Assembly (NCBI GenBank): GCA_003290165.1
Contig: QNQO01000675.1
Span: 496,001 to 560,000 of the forward strand
Reading direction: 5' to 3'
DNA: 64,000 nucleotides
Origin: Berberis thunbergii
Lineage: Eukaryota; Streptophyta; Magnoliopsida; Ranunculales; Berberidaceae
Shown: positions 34,801 through 46,660 of the stretch, piece by piece
How the letters are laid out: each line of letters opens with the position of its first letter
How positions within the stretch are numbered: the stretch's first letter is position 1
Made by a program: the position numbers and the translations under genes
Notes under the pieces: model-generated
What the model was told of the DNA's origin: nothing
Databases searched by the model: none
The model's input: the letters and a program-made list of their open reading frames with translations, nothing else

Positions 34801-35240
34801 AATAATGTTTGGCATTCGTATAACTGAAATTATGTTTAAAAAATAAGCGACCATGTGATTTTATATCAGAAAATCATTCCAAATGAATGACACTGGATCA
34901 ACAAAGAATATGTGAATCGTAGATTCATCAAATATGAGAAATTTAAAATAATAAAAATAATAAAAATAAAACATATAAATAAATAAATAAAATTGGGGTT
35001 TTATAATCATTGATTAGGATTTAGGATTTCTTGTTGCACAAATTATTGTTGTCGAGTCCAAGTCTATTACAGCATGTAGTATGCACAACTTGAAAATTTT
35101 CCCTCACCATTTAGGTAAAGAAATTATGTTGTTTCAAGATGCCACAATCTAATGAATCCATAATTATAAGCCCAAAGAAAAGAATATGGGCAATGGGCCC
35201 CCGATCACTGCTTTTGTTTTGTGAGGCTCACTCATATTTT
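34801..35240. other. Intergenic, AT-rich
   Basis: Nothing coding. Contains an aataaataaataa simple stretch at about 34950-34990. It may include the proximal promoter of the proteasome gene if the leader exon below is right. Confidence 0.4.
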
Positions 35241-35412
35241 CAATTTTTTTACACCGAAGAATGGATCAACACCTTGCAAGACACGTGCAAATCACGTGGA
35301 AATTATTTCTTGTAAAGCAAACCATGTCTTCTACTAAACTTAAGACATCTCTCCAACCCAGAACGAAAAAGAAACCTCCATCGAATTCAACTGAAAAATC
35401 TCTTCCTCGAAG
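35241..35412 (+). promoter_or_regulatory. Candidate 5'-UTR exon of the proteasome alpha-4 gene
   Basis: A leader-like stretch ends in tcttcctcgaag followed by gtacgctta, a good donor. The only clear + strand acceptor next to a start is tttctttcacag at 40043, 12 nt before the proteasome ATG. A single 5'-UTR intron is known for plant homologues of this gene, so the pairing is plausible but would make a 4.6-kb intron. Confidence 0.35.
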
Positions 35413-35604
35413 GTACGCTTAGCGCACTCATCTTCTTAGTTTATTTTCGAGTTTCTGGGTTACTATTTTTGTGAATGAACTTGTTTTAGTGTATTTTTTT
35501 ACGCGATGAACTATTAAAGTTAGGTTTCGAGAAACACCCCTGAATAGCTTTTCTTTTTTCGGTTATTTGATTGATTCGGGGTTTATTTTATGGTCGAACA
35601 CATG

Positions 35605-35720
35605 ATTTTATGGTTGAATTGTTGATCTAGTTGTGAAATAACTGTGTTAATTCATTCTTTTGCACGATGAACTATTAAAGTTATTGCTGAATTGTTGATC
35701 TAGTTGTGAAATAACTGGAA
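35605..35720. repeat. Short tandem duplication, about 84-bp unit
   Basis: gaattgttgatctagttgtg occurs twice about 84 bp apart. The linked word gatgaactattaaagtt occurs at 35508, 35664 and 36034. Non-coding. Confidence 0.7.
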
Positions 35721-36406
35721 AACTCCCACTTTTTATGCCGCTCAGTTTTCGGGACACTTCTCTTCGATCGCTAGTTTCAGAGCGAGCGAGCTTCAACACT
35801 GAAAGCTGATTTGGGTTCAATAAGGTTAGGGTTTCAAATTTCACCCCTTTTAATAAAAACCCCAATTTCTTCTTTACGGTTTTGATTCCACCTTGGCAAA
35901 ATTTTCAATCTTGACACTTTGTTATCTTATTTGTTGCTTTAATGTTTGAGATAGTTTCCGAAACTTTGGTTTTCTATTCAATTTGATTCGGAATTGCTCG
36001 AAAGATTGTACCTTTTCACATTAAGGCTAAAAGTGATGAACTATTAAAGTTGTGGCTAGTCGAGCCACTTGATCTGAATCTTAGTTATTGCTGTTTTTTA
36101 CCAGATGACTTGCGCTTTTGTGAAATAACTGTTAGCAATTCTCACATTAAACATTGGGGGTAATTTGTTGTGTTAAAACCCGCATTTATCCTCTATGAAA
36201 TTTATAGTGCAAGAAAATGCAGTTGTTACATGAATCCTTTGGTAACCTATGGAGTGTCCATTATATTATGTTGTTTCAAGATCTCATCTTCACGACTCAC
36301 AACAGTGTATATTTATGAATAACAAAGTCACCTGACTTTGAAGTTATCACTTGAAGGCAAGTGATAGAAATTAAAAATAAAAAATAAAATATTAACAAAA
36401 AATTAC

Positions 36407-37151
36407 CTTTTCCTCCAACTGAATTCTCAGGTGTTGATAGACCTTAGCGAACTCCCTACGACTGTTTTCACAGATTTGTGCCAATACTTTACAATACTTA
36501 TCTTCCCCACCCTGTAATGCACCATCGTAAGTATCGAAAGAACTGTAACAGATACAAAGACGTCCATCAATGATAACCAATTGTCGTTTTCCCTCTCATG
36601 TAATAGACAATCCAGAAAGCAACATCGCACTTTGAGTAGATACTAAGTAATTCACCTGGAGGCACACCACCGCCTTTTGTGCCCTTTCCTTAAAGACAAG
36701 ATCAACATCAAACTTCTGTTTTGAAGACTTGTAGAATGCCTGAGAAAACAAGAAATTTAGTATCAACAGACAATCGATGTGTAAGAATATAATTCTGGAC
36801 CAGTCTTGAGTGACAAAAATGTTTGTGAAAAAAAATAAAACAAGATGCAGACGAGACGAGGCATGAATTCAAAGGGAAATGTATGTTTCCGGAAAGCTAA
36901 TCTTTACATATTAACTGCAACATACTCCATACAGGTGCCTAATGGAAATATTAGATCATAACATATGATAGTTGTTCATGGAAAGTTGATGCAAACATGA
37001 TGAAAACAGGTTGTTTGCAGTTAATGGTGGATCTTGGAGGCCAAACATGTTAGAAAGTTTTCTTAGTTACCTGTAGATCTCCAATTGCCTGTTCTGGTGC
37101 ATCTCCATGTTTGGAAACTATTTAAATAGGTACTCAATCAAACATGTCAAA
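36407..37151 (-). pseudogene. Arginyl-tRNA synthetase gene fragment (three exons with introns)
   Basis: Three consecutive exons of a plant ArgRS (class I synthetase, which charges tRNA-Arg) with their introns. Exon A 37151-37071 (LIEYLFK, GDAPEQAIGDLQ), exon B 36739-36656 (AFYKSSKQKFDVDLVFKERA), exon C 36511-36407 (GGEDKYCKVLAQICENSRRE). Donors and acceptors are standard GT-AG and B-C phases fit. Exon A carries a stop (TTTAAATAG) and two frame changes, so this is a dead fragment. Introns are kept, so it came by DNA duplication, not by retroposition. The rest of the synthetase is absent. Confidence 0.8.
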
Positions 37152-37261
37152 CTGCAAAACACACACATTACATATTGCAATGTATACACATAACATACAT
37201 CTGCATGCACCCACCCACACATATGAACAAGAGTGTGTACAGAGAAAGCGAATATGGAATT

Positions 37262-37410
37262 TATCCTCCATGAAGAGTGTAACTTATTGTAAATTTCTCG
37301 AACTTTCATTCTTTCTTTAGACTCATTTAGACCCTTCCCTGATAAAACCACAGGAGCCTTGCCAGTTCCTCTTGTTTGTGCTGAAAGTTGCAACTCCTCT
37401 TTTCTTTTTT
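37262..37410 (-). other. Coding-like fragment, unidentified
   Basis: On the - strand an open stretch of about 50 codons (ELQLSAQTRGTGKAPVVLSG, then GLNESKERMKVREIYNKL) has protein-like composition but belongs to no family I can name. It lies just upstream of the ArgRS fragment and may be part of the same captured block. Confidence 0.35.
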
Positions 37411-37895
37411 GAAAACGAGCTATGTTATTGTACTAATCCTTTTTTCTTTACTCAATGCAATATTTCATTTATGAAATTTTTTCTTATGGGCAAGACACTC
37501 AAACAATATTAATAAAATAAAGGCCTTTGCTATGAGTGATTCACAAGGCCGAGTGAAAAGATACATACCAGACCAAGTAGGAGCAGGCTTGTACAACATA
37601 CAAGCATGAAAGTAATGCTCGAAGAAACTAATGTTTTGCTGCCACATAGATGCTTTGCCTATAACCTTTTATTCCATATCAACCTAAGGGTAGCGATAAG
37701 CCGATTACTGCTTTTTACAATATCAATCAAATATTGGTATAAAGTAACCCTCATGCATAAATTCACTGAACATCCCTTTCTTTTTTTTGAAAGGCATGCC
37801 AAGGATTGCTCAATAGAAAATATATATTATTGTTAGAAGCTTTCTTTTGTGTAATCCACGACTTCTCACATTGGGCTTTCACATATGTTCCCAAC

Positions 37896-38715
37896 CAAGG
37901 ATGCACACTCTTCTGAAAACTCCCGTTTCGAGAGTTGAATACGTGTCGGACACGGACTCGTGTTCGACACGTAACCAACATGCGGTCAACGGTCAAGACA
38001 TGTTGTGTTGATTGAGACCGACACGGTCCCCACTCATCCTCGACACAACCAAGACATGCCAGTTTTTTTTCCTATTTTTCTTGGTTTTTTTTCCTATTTT
38101 TCGTGGGTTTTTTTTTCCTATTTTTCTCTGCTATTTTTCGGAAGTAGTTCTTGAAGAAACACCAGTTCTACTGCACTCAATTGCAATCGGCAATTCTTCC
38201 ATTCCTTCAGTCAAAGAGAGGGGTTGCTTCAATTAGAGCACCTCTTCACGCCGTACTCAATCTGAGGGTTCTTGACTGACATTTTCATTTGATGGTACAT
38301 CAGACGTCATCAAGGTCGTTTCTTTCCTCGCTCTAAATTAGATACATTACACACAAAAAAAGGGTATTTTTCTATATAATTTATTTGTAATTTGATTTAT
38401 CTGTTTTTAATGACTAATTTGTTCTTAGATACACAATTACACACTATTTTGAAACAATTTGTAAATTAGATACACTTCACAGTAAATTTTGACTATCTGA
38501 GCATTTATGTAAATTTTTTTATTTCTTGTTAAGCTCTCTTCTTCCAGCTTCAAAAGTAAAAATTTTAAACAATTTTAAGCTTTAGTTTGTTGTTTATGCT
38601 CATATGAGTTATAAAAAAATAAAAAATAAAGTTTGACCGTTTCCCCATGTCGTCGAGTCCAAATTTTTTTAAAATTGTCGAGTCGTCGTGTTGTGTTTGT
38701 GTCCGTGCATCCTTG
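37896..38715. mobile_element. Non-autonomous hAT-like DNA transposon, 820 bp
   Basis: The ends are exact 11-bp inverted repeats (CAAGGATGCAC / GTGCATCCTTG), flanked by an 8-bp target duplication ttcccaac (37888-37895 and 38716-38723). The 8-bp duplication is the hAT hallmark. The interior carries gtgtcggacac-type palindromes and T-rich stretches but no transposase. Confidence 0.88.
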
Positions 38716-38727
38716 TTCCCAACACTG

Positions 38728-39148
38728 TGAAAGGTCAAAGAATTGGCAACTACAGTCAATTCCTTGATTGTCAGGTGTGCAAATCCTAAAATGCTAATAG
38801 TGGCATTGTGTTTAAAAACTATGTACCAACGATACAGATACAATATCTGTGTTCGACACGAATTTGAAGTGTTTGACAAATCAGACAAATAAAAAAGACA
38901 ATTTTTATTATCATGTCTACAAATCTGTAAGCAGTAATGGTGGCATTGTCTTCAAAACTATGTATCAACGACACTTGTGTCGGACACCTCGGATCCGAAA
39001 AATATAAGATATTCTATGGATACGTGCAAATATTTTAGTCATGTTCATTCACTTGTAGGTCAATATTGCTACTCTAACTTGTCTATGCTTGTAACATTAG
39101 TATACAATTGAAACTTTTGAAAGTATGTGAAAAAATTGATAATCTAAG
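38728..39148. repeat. Dispersed repeat, right copy
   Basis: Same-orientation copy of 4619-5037, directly beside the hAT-like insertion. It continues in a different sequence that ends in gagtgtccttg near 39247. Confidence 0.85.
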
Positions 39149-40043
39149 CTAAGGATGGAGTGTCTGAAGGGAGGATCCTTGACTGTCCACACATATCCGA
39201 CACAATATGTGTCGACACTTATTTTTTGGTTGAAAAAGAGTGTCCTTGTTACATAGCTAAAACTAACGTTTTCCCCAAATAATGTTTTCCCCACATACAG
39301 AAATCTGAGTCAGATTTTCTTTTACTGATCGGTCATTATAGATACATAAAGAAGTTATAGGAAATCAGACTCTTGTGAGCCAACTAAAAAAAGGGATTGT
39401 GCAGTAGTATAAAATCTAGTAGTCAATTTTTTTTGTGTTTGATATTGTGAGCATGGGATCAAATCTAGTAGTCACTTTTTTGAGTGTTTGAAATATTGGG
39501 AGGGCTCAATATGTGTGGATTTGATGAACAAAGGATTGTTGGTAGTTATTCGTATCTGACAAATCTTGTATATATATTTAGTGATTGTTAATTTTAGAGG
39601 AAAGGAGTCTCTCCTAAGCTGAAAAGGGCCTTCATGCAATAAGGTTTCTAAATGATGTGATCAGTAAGAGTGGGAATGAATGTAGCAGGTAGCACCAAGA
39701 TTCATTCCTAATTACTGCTTCAGGATATACTAGGATTATGAATCTTGGTGAGGATGCATCTTTGTGTTAGTTTTGTTACTTATTTGTGTAGTTGTATGTG
39801 AATTTTTCATTCCAGTATATTTGTTTCATCAATAGATTTATTTGCTGTCTTGCTGATCAAAGAAAAGAAGTCGGAAGTTATTTTTCACCTTTTTTTTGGG
39901 GGGGGGGGTTGGCCGAGCATGGTCACTTAAAATGAGCATTTCATTCATCCTAAGTTACTTGTATGTAATTATTCCTGATAAGAAGATTTCACTGCACTGT
40001 TAATTTCATAGTTCTCATTTTAGTTTGTATGTTTCTTTCACAG
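39149..40043. other. Spacer before the proteasome coding region
   Basis: No gene. A run of G (about 39898-39908) follows a T-rich tract. The region ends in the acceptor tttctttcacag at 40043. Probably the end of a 5'-UTR intron. Confidence 0.45.
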
Positions 40044-40055
40044 TGATATCATACA

Positions 40056-40808
40056 ATGTCTCGAAGGTATGATAGTCGTACAACGATTTTTTCTCCCGAA
40101 GGTCGTCTATACCAAGTTGAGTATGCAATGGAAGCGATTGGGAATGCGGGTACCGCCATAGGCATCTTATCCAAGGATGGTGTAGTCTTGATTGGTGAAA
40201 AGAAGGTGACTTCCAAGCTCCTCCAAACCTCAAAATCAACAGAAAAGATGTACAAGATTGATGACCATGTTGCTTGCGCAGTTGCTGGCATAATGTCTGA
40301 TGCCAACATCCTAATCAACACGGCTAGGGTTCAAGCCCAGCGTTATACTTTCTCCTATCAAGAGCCTATGCCCGTTGAACAACTAGTCCAGTCCCTGTGT
40401 GACACTAAGCAAGGCTACACCCAATTTGGTGGCCTCCGTCCCTTTGGTGTTTCATTTTTGTTTGCAGGATGGGACAAGAACTTTGGTTTCCAGCTATACA
40501 TGAGTGATCCCAGTGGAAACTATGGTGGGTGGAAGGCTGCAGCTATAGGAGCAAACAACCAAGCAGCACAGTCCATGCTGAAGCAAGACTACAAGGATGA
40601 GATCACCCGAGAGGAGGCCATCACTCTTGCACTAAAGGTTCTCAGCAAGACCATGGACAGCACTAGCCTTACTTCAGATAAACTTGAATTGGCTGAGGTT
40701 TACCTTGCACCATCTGGTCAAGTGAAGTATCAAGTATGTTCACCTGAAACCGTGAACAAGTTGCTGGTGAAGGTGGGAGTCACCCAACCTGCTACAGATG
40801 AGTCTTAG
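40056..40808 (+). CDS. PAC1: 20S proteasome subunit alpha type-4 (PAC)
   Basis: 250 residues, a full-length alpha-type proteasome subunit in one exon. It begins [20 protein letters not shown], the alpha-subunit signature ([20 protein letters not shown]) that gates the 20S ring. The core follows: GVVLIGEKK, the helix with [18 protein letters not shown], the [16 protein letters not shown] block and [16 protein letters not shown]. The C-terminus, [14 protein letters not shown], is acidic and variable. Alpha subunits have no catalytic Thr, as expected. Subunit assignment to alpha-4 (PSMA4/PAC) is by the start sequence and the [11 protein letters not shown] tail. An acceptor at 40043 indicates a 5'-UTR intron. 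Codons are clean and GC-richer than the flanks. Confidence 0.96.
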   Translation: MSRRYDSRTTIFSPEGRLYQVEYAMEAIGNAGTAIGILSKDGVVLIGEKKVTSKLLQTSKSTEKMYKIDDHVACAVAGIMSDANILINTARVQAQRYTFSYQEPMPVEQLVQSLCDTKQGYTQFGGLRPFGVSFLFAGWDKNFGFQLYMSDPSGNYGGWKAAAIGANNQAAQSMLKQDYKDEITREEAITLALKVLSKTMDSTSLTSDKLELAEVYLAPSGQVKYQVCSPETVNKLLVKVGVTQPATDES

Positions 40809-42400
40809 TCATTTTCATGTGTTGATGGATTCTATTTCAGTAACACTAAGTGTTCTCTTTAAAGCTCCATAACCTACTTTGACTGTGGATTCTGTATAGG
40901 ACTTGATGAATTATGGGAATCACATGAAGTTTATCTTTTTGTTTTAATTGTGGTCATTAGACTTGCCTTTGTATGCTAGAACAGTGATTCCTGGTGAATT
41001 TTTGTCATAAAGAGCTTTATCCTTGCGTTTATGGCATACACCTGATTATTTTTCCATTACGGACTTGGTAATGTTTAAAAGCTGCCATTGGTCCAGCTTA
41101 AATCAAGTGGGTTTTTGCTCTAGTTGTTATTGAGCTTAGAGTTATGAAACTCAAATAAAACAGAATGTGATGTGAATGAGAACAACTTTGAATGCAGCAG
41201 TTAACATCTGCTTCTTGTTTTTGTAATTTTTTTTAATAAAAATGCAGCAGTTAACCCCAAAATGTTGATACCTTTTCCGTCTTCATACAAAATATCAGAG
41301 GAACTGAAGACAAAATATCAGAGGGACCAGCCAATTAAAGCATATTTGGCCTCACTACAGAGTTTTGGTCATTGAATTCAAGACTTGGATTTTCTTTAAC
41401 ATGGACTCTGCAGCAATTTTGCTCGAAGTCTTTCAAAAATTGAGTTGCGCAAACCCCTTTTTCTATGCATATTTTAGATCCGCGATTAACTTTGCTTGTT
41501 TGCTTTGAATCAACAAATGCCATTTACTAGGGTTCTCTCTCAAGACATCTACATTCTTAAAGATGATATATGTTGTTGATTCTGGTATTTTCCAATAAAG
41601 AGCCTCTTAACTAGTTAGCACTAAAAATTGTTACCATGAATCGTAATTGTCTAGGTCTAGGGTGCAAAGTGGGGAAAAATGCTACTAGCTGCTTCGAGAG
41701 CCCATGAGTCACAAAGAAGTTGAGAATCATGATAATTTTTCTATTTATTTTGTTATAAAATCTGTGAGTCATTACATATTTCCTTCAATTTAAAACAAAC
41801 ACATACTAACAATGGCGATTCCATGATTTTAGTCAGAGGGGCGAAATGACAAATAATTATTAGTGGATAATGTAGTTATCAAGGGCGGAGCTAAAAAAAT
41901 TTCCTACTCGAACTAGTAACTAATTAAAAAATACAACTATCAAAAGTACATTGCATATAAAAAAATGGTTTATATGAGCCTCAAATCTTGTATGAGTTGG
42001 CTAATTGTATATATTTGTCAAACAAGTCACAATGATAGAAATAGTAGATACGGTCCAAGAGTATTGAACTCGGGTCATTTACTAAAAATATTAAGTTTCT
42101 AACCACTACACCAAGAGACATGTAGAAATAGTTAAATAGACAATTTTCATATTGTATTATACATTATATAATTGATTTTTTTGTAATGCTAAGTATTCAT
42201 TAAAAATATTATAAAGTTGAGGGTTCGCCCTTAGTAGGTCTGCCCCACATGCTAACTATAAACCATGATTCAAATAAAAGAATAAACATGTAACTCAATC
42301 CATAACAAAAAAAAACCAAAACACTTATTAATTTTATACAATATTAGTTCTTAAAATGAAAGGTAAAATCCAGTAAACTATACTAAATATTAACCATCAA
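40809..42400. other. Downstream of PAC, intergenic with possible hAT-like fragment
   Basis: 3' UTR then AT-rich spacer. At about 41883-42243 an agggcggagct word and an opposite tctgcccc word look like ends of a small non-autonomous hAT element; no target duplication was found. No gene. Confidence 0.35.
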
Positions 42401-42414
42401 CTATAAGTTTGCCT

Positions 42415-42960
42415 CTTCACCACAAAGAAGACAAATCTAGAACTCTTGATGATTACCTATTTCTTTAATTTACTTAAGCTATATCAAGTCACAATCACCC
42501 AGGCAATGTGATCACACCTCCATGCATCACACAAAATAATCACCTAAAAACTATTTTCTCAACTATTTCCACCGTGAGATTATCCCATCCGTGAATCGAA
42601 TGACACTGAAGGCAACCTCAAATAAAAACATACATATTATCATCTATATTTTTTTTCCTTTTCTATAAAACTAATATTTAATTCAATTATGAAAATTTAC
42701 CAATTAGATTAACACAATCATCCATTTCTTCTTTGTATCCTCGGGCAATGGCACTTTCACTATAGTAGCTTATTCACTACAAAATGACAAATCTGAATAT
42801 CTTGATGATTTGCCTATTTCTTTAATTTGCCTAGGCTATCTCGATTCACATTCGCCCAGGCAAGTCCACAACTCCATGCAACATACAAAATAATCACCTA
42901 AAAACTATTTTCTAAACTATTTCCACCGTAGGGATTATCCCATCCACGAGTTAAGGCAGG
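42415..42960. repeat. Two direct repeats of about 190 bp
   Basis: 42415-42600 and 42770-42960 share acaaatct...cttgatgatt, cacctaaaaactattttct and ttatcccatcc words, diverged by several percent. Non-coding. Confidence 0.8.
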
Positions 42961-43340
42961 GGTATTCAATTCGGGATTTGAATGGACTCTGAAGAATTTT
43001 AAATCTCGTGGATTTTAAAAGACTTCAAATGATTTTACAAAATCCACTAGATTTTGATGAATTTTAAATGATTGGATTTTGTAGATTTTATAAACGTTTG
43101 TTATGGATTTCTATGGATTCTTATAATTCAATGGATTTTTATAAATGTTTTATTAGTCATAGGAAACAATAAAATAACATCATCTACATTGTTATTCATG
43201 CCAACACAAATCATAAAACATATCTCAAAAACACCAATTAAGCAATTGTTTATATGTTACGAGAATTTTACTTCAAATTAAAAAAAAAATCAAATACATT
43301 GAAGATGATCCAAAAGTAATACAGATAACTATTTTACTTC
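42961..43340. other. MITE-like fragment and spacer
   Basis: Begins ggggtattcaattcgggatt, followed by repeated gattttaaa/gattttatg words typical of a Harbinger-like MITE. The other terminus was not found. No gene. Confidence 0.35.
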
Positions 43341-43344
43341 AAAT

Positions 43345-43900
43345 TGTTATCCCTGCCACCGTCACCTCTCATCCCTTATTCTTCTTCTTCAATCACCACT
43401 GCCACCACGCTACTGCCACCTCTCCTCCTCCTCTCATCCCACCTCTACCCATTTTCATCTTCTTATTCTCAACCTCCCCCCTCACCTATTATTCTTCTTT
43501 ATTTATTCTTTTATTTTCTTCATCTCTTCCTCCTACACATTTTTCTCTCTTTATTTTTTTTTCTTTTTATCCTTTTTTTTTTCTTCTTCTTCTTCTTCTT
43601 TTGGCCCCTGCGTATGTTCTAGCAAGTGGGGAACCTCCGTAAGAACGAAAAAGAACAAAAATGGGAAAAGAAGAAAAGAGGATAAAAAAATAGAAGAATG
43701 AGAACAACAAGGAGAAAAGTATAAGAAAACATAAGGAAAAAATGGAAAGAGGACAATAAGAAGAGAAAATAAGAGGAAGAGAATGAGAAGAATAATAATA
43801 ATAACAAAAAATAAGAGGAAATGTGGGTGGTGATGCAGCCAGCGGTGGTAGGGCATGGCGGTGTGGCTATAAATTGTGGGAAGATCACAATTTCTGGAGG
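43345..43900. repeat. Imperfect CT-rich / GA-rich foldback
   Basis: A pyrimidine-rich arm (43345-43610) faces a purine-rich arm (43640-43820), then gtggtgatgcagccagcggtgg, which complements the caccactgccaccacgc part of the first arm. The centre is near 43625. Long low-complexity frames here are not genes. Confidence 0.6.
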
Positions 43901-44047
43901 TGGCCAAAAATGGAGGTGGTACTGCTCCTATGAAGATAAAAGACAAGGGAAGGTGGTGGTGTCCTTCAGCAGATCACAAAAAGAATGGATGATGGCGTCC
44001 TTTAACATAAATGGTGGTGTTATTTAACAATAATCAATACAAATCCG

Positions 44048-44796
44048 TTGAAATATGAGGGGGGAAGGTTGGCCGACTACGCCGCTGAGGATGAAAATAA
44101 GACATGCCAAGTTCATAAATGGATCACTTTGAAAATGAAGCAACTCAAAACTGATGATGGTGATGAGGATGTTGATTCACATGGGTTATTGGAAATTGGC
44201 TCCAATACTACTAGTTTTGGGATGCAATTCAAAATTCATAGTCCATTACTGGTTCGTAGCAAAGGCCGACGCTCTAATTCAATGATGCAATCCACAGTCG
44301 AAAAAATTTGTAAAAATATACAAAAGAAAAAAAAACAAGCAAATAAATACCAGGCCCTTTAGAAAAATGTGGTATGTGTTTGCAATATGTGTTTTATGAA
44401 TATTTAATTTTTTAAGTCTAGAATATTAAATTTTATGTACACGTCATTTGTAGGGTTGTTCCCATATTGGAATTGGAACGGTCAGAATATTTGACACCTC
44501 ATTCATTAAATCCAAATACACAGGTTTGTTTTTAATATATATATTGACGCGTACTATCACTCATGATTGTTTACTTATGATTTGTATTTGTCAATTTGAA
44601 GGATGAAACAATGGGGTCACAATATGGTATTCCAATCTCAGGAATGGATCAATATTTTTCGTTGATGTCACAGGTATATAAACCAAGGGGTCGCACTATT
44701 TCTTAGTACTGTTGTTATTTTTGGAGTGCAACTATTTATATTTATTTATTTAATTTGCAGCTACCACCTTCAAACAATGACTATAGGTGGTTGTGA
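44048..44796 (+). pseudogene. FAR1-type transposase, 3' end only
   Basis: Matches the C-terminus of the MULE 1 transposase: HKWITLKMKQLK, GLLEIGS, KIHSPLLVRSKGRR and MQSTVEKICKN line up with HWIQMKLGELK, GLLEVGS, IHSPLPIRCKRRR and MQSTMEKTCKK. Then come short exons with matching borders: about 44450-44522, 44602-44673 (DETMGSQYG, SLMSQ) and 44761-44796 (LPPSNNDYRWL, stop). No FAR1, DDE or SWIM part remains. Homology starts near 44075. Confidence 0.78.
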
Positions 44797-46087
44797 ATTC
44801 AAAATGTTGCAGATCAGTGGCAGTCATTGTAAGTTTATTAGTGGCAGACAACTTAAATATATGCTTAAACCCGACATAAACATTCCCTAAATGGCTAGTT
44901 TCATCATTCCATAAACAATTAGAAAGAACTAAGAGGTTGTGTCAGGACTCATTTTTTGCTTATTCTATGATATATATAGGAGATCAGGCTGCTGAATGAT
45001 GAAAATGTTGAATGATGAGTTGCTGAAAATGCTGTTGGATATGTCATAAATGGAAAATGATGTGAAGATGATGTGAAGATGCTGTGAAGATGCTGAAAAT
45101 GTTGTGAAGATGCTGTGAAGTTGCTGAAAATTAACATGAAAATGTTGTGAAGATGCTGAAAATGCTGCAGCACTGATGCTTGTTTGCTGAAAATGTTGTT
45201 GGATCTATGATGATGTCTTATTTCAAAGTCTATATAGACATATTTGAGTCTATTTATGTGTTTATGGTTTGTTGAATGATGGAATTTAGGTATGTCTGAC
45301 TTTGTTGATGTTACAATGGATAAATGAAACTTTAGTCATTATATATGTGTTTATAGTTTCAGATTGAGAAATTTGGGATGTAGCATTTTGTGAAGTTGAG
45401 AAATCAGGTTGAGAAATCAGATTGCAACTCCAATATGGGATGTAGCATTTCGTGAATTGTAATGCTCTGTTATGGTGCTCTGTTAGTTGCAAAAAACTTA
45501 TCAGGTTGTTATGGTGCTCTGTTAATTTGTAGCATTCAAACTTTTCAGGTTATGGTGCTCTGTTAGTTGCAAAAAAGTGTGAATTGTAATGTTCTGCAGG
45601 ATGGAAGCACCTAACAGAATGGAAGCACCTGACAGAATGGAAGCACCTGACAGAATGGAAGCATTACAATTCAAATAAATAGTGTCCAATTTTATCTGAC
45701 ATAATGGAAGCATTACAACTGATAGAATGGAAGCATTGCCATTCATACACAAAACATTGCTCTGAAATACTTTAGAGTGTCCCCTTGAAATAACAGGGGG
45801 ACAACAAACCACAAAAAAAAAACTTTAGAGTGTTATTTTCTGTAGTGTGCCCCACTGAAATACTTCAGAGTGTCCCCTTGTTATTTCTGCAAAAAATGAT
45901 ATGCAACTAGTATGATATGGTGTCATAAACAAGCAAGACAACAAACCACACAAAACAAGCGCATTCGGGTAAGATCCTTTCATTCACACGTAATTTCATC
46001 AAACACATTTTCATTCAAAACCAAATAACACAAAATAAAATGAACAAAGAAAAGCTGAGTTCCATCATAACTTTATGTACATATCAC
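44797..46087. repeat. Repeat-rich spacer of MULE 2
   Basis: 45000-45170 is made of gatgctgaaaatg and gatgctgtgaag repeats. 45598-45660 is a tandem of an 18-bp unit (cagaatggaagcacctga). Words such as gtgctctgttagttgcaaaa repeat at 45470-45580. It has the same position between convergent genes as 13827-14686 in MULE 1, but a different repeat sequence. No gene. Confidence 0.7.
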
Positions 46088-46178
46088 TTTTTTTTTTTTT
46101 TGAAAGGCAAGAGCGGGGGTTTATATGGGCTCCCCAGACCACTGAAAGAGAAAAAGAAAAGACATTACAATGCAGACA

Positions 46179-46660
46179 TTACATTCTCATATACTTCCTA
46201 CCACTAGCATCATCAAAGATGATCTTTTTCAAATCCTCCGCAAAAGAGCTCGGGATGACGTCCCTATAGGTTGCTGTTGGCATCATGTTAGCCAGCTTAT
46301 CAGCTGCTCCATTTGTTTCACGGACAATATGCATGACCCTGCATTCATCGAATAGCTTCAGCTGCTCCCTGATTCTTCTCATTGTATGAATGGCCTCCCA
46401 TGGCGGAACCTTTGCATTGTTGATGTAGTTAACTGCATTCGCTGAATCTATACCAAGATTAACCTTCCTGTAATTGCCCCGAATTGCCAAATTCAGTCCC
46501 AGTTCGACTCCCTGCAGCTCGTGAAGAATAACTGAACAACTCCTTTGAGACCCCGAAGCAGCGGCTAGGACCTTACCCGTATGATCTCTAATCAAAGCTC
46601 CGTATCCTTCTCTCTGTCCTTTCATTGAACCATCTGAATTGACAGTGTACCAACCTGGAT
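46179..46660 (-). pseudogene. LINE ORF2, RNase H domain
   Basis: RNase H of the plant L1 (RVT_3) type. Acidic residues are visible in NSDGSMKG, HELQGVELGL, LGIDSANAV and NGAADKLAN. It degrades RNA of the hybrid during element copying. Open to the stop at 46179 but out of frame with 46622-47326. Confidence 0.82.

Noticed and set aside
43344..43946. Ser/Leu/Phe-rich frames on both strands
   Set aside because: Low-complexity CT/GA tracts; no domain, and both strands are open for the same compositional reason.
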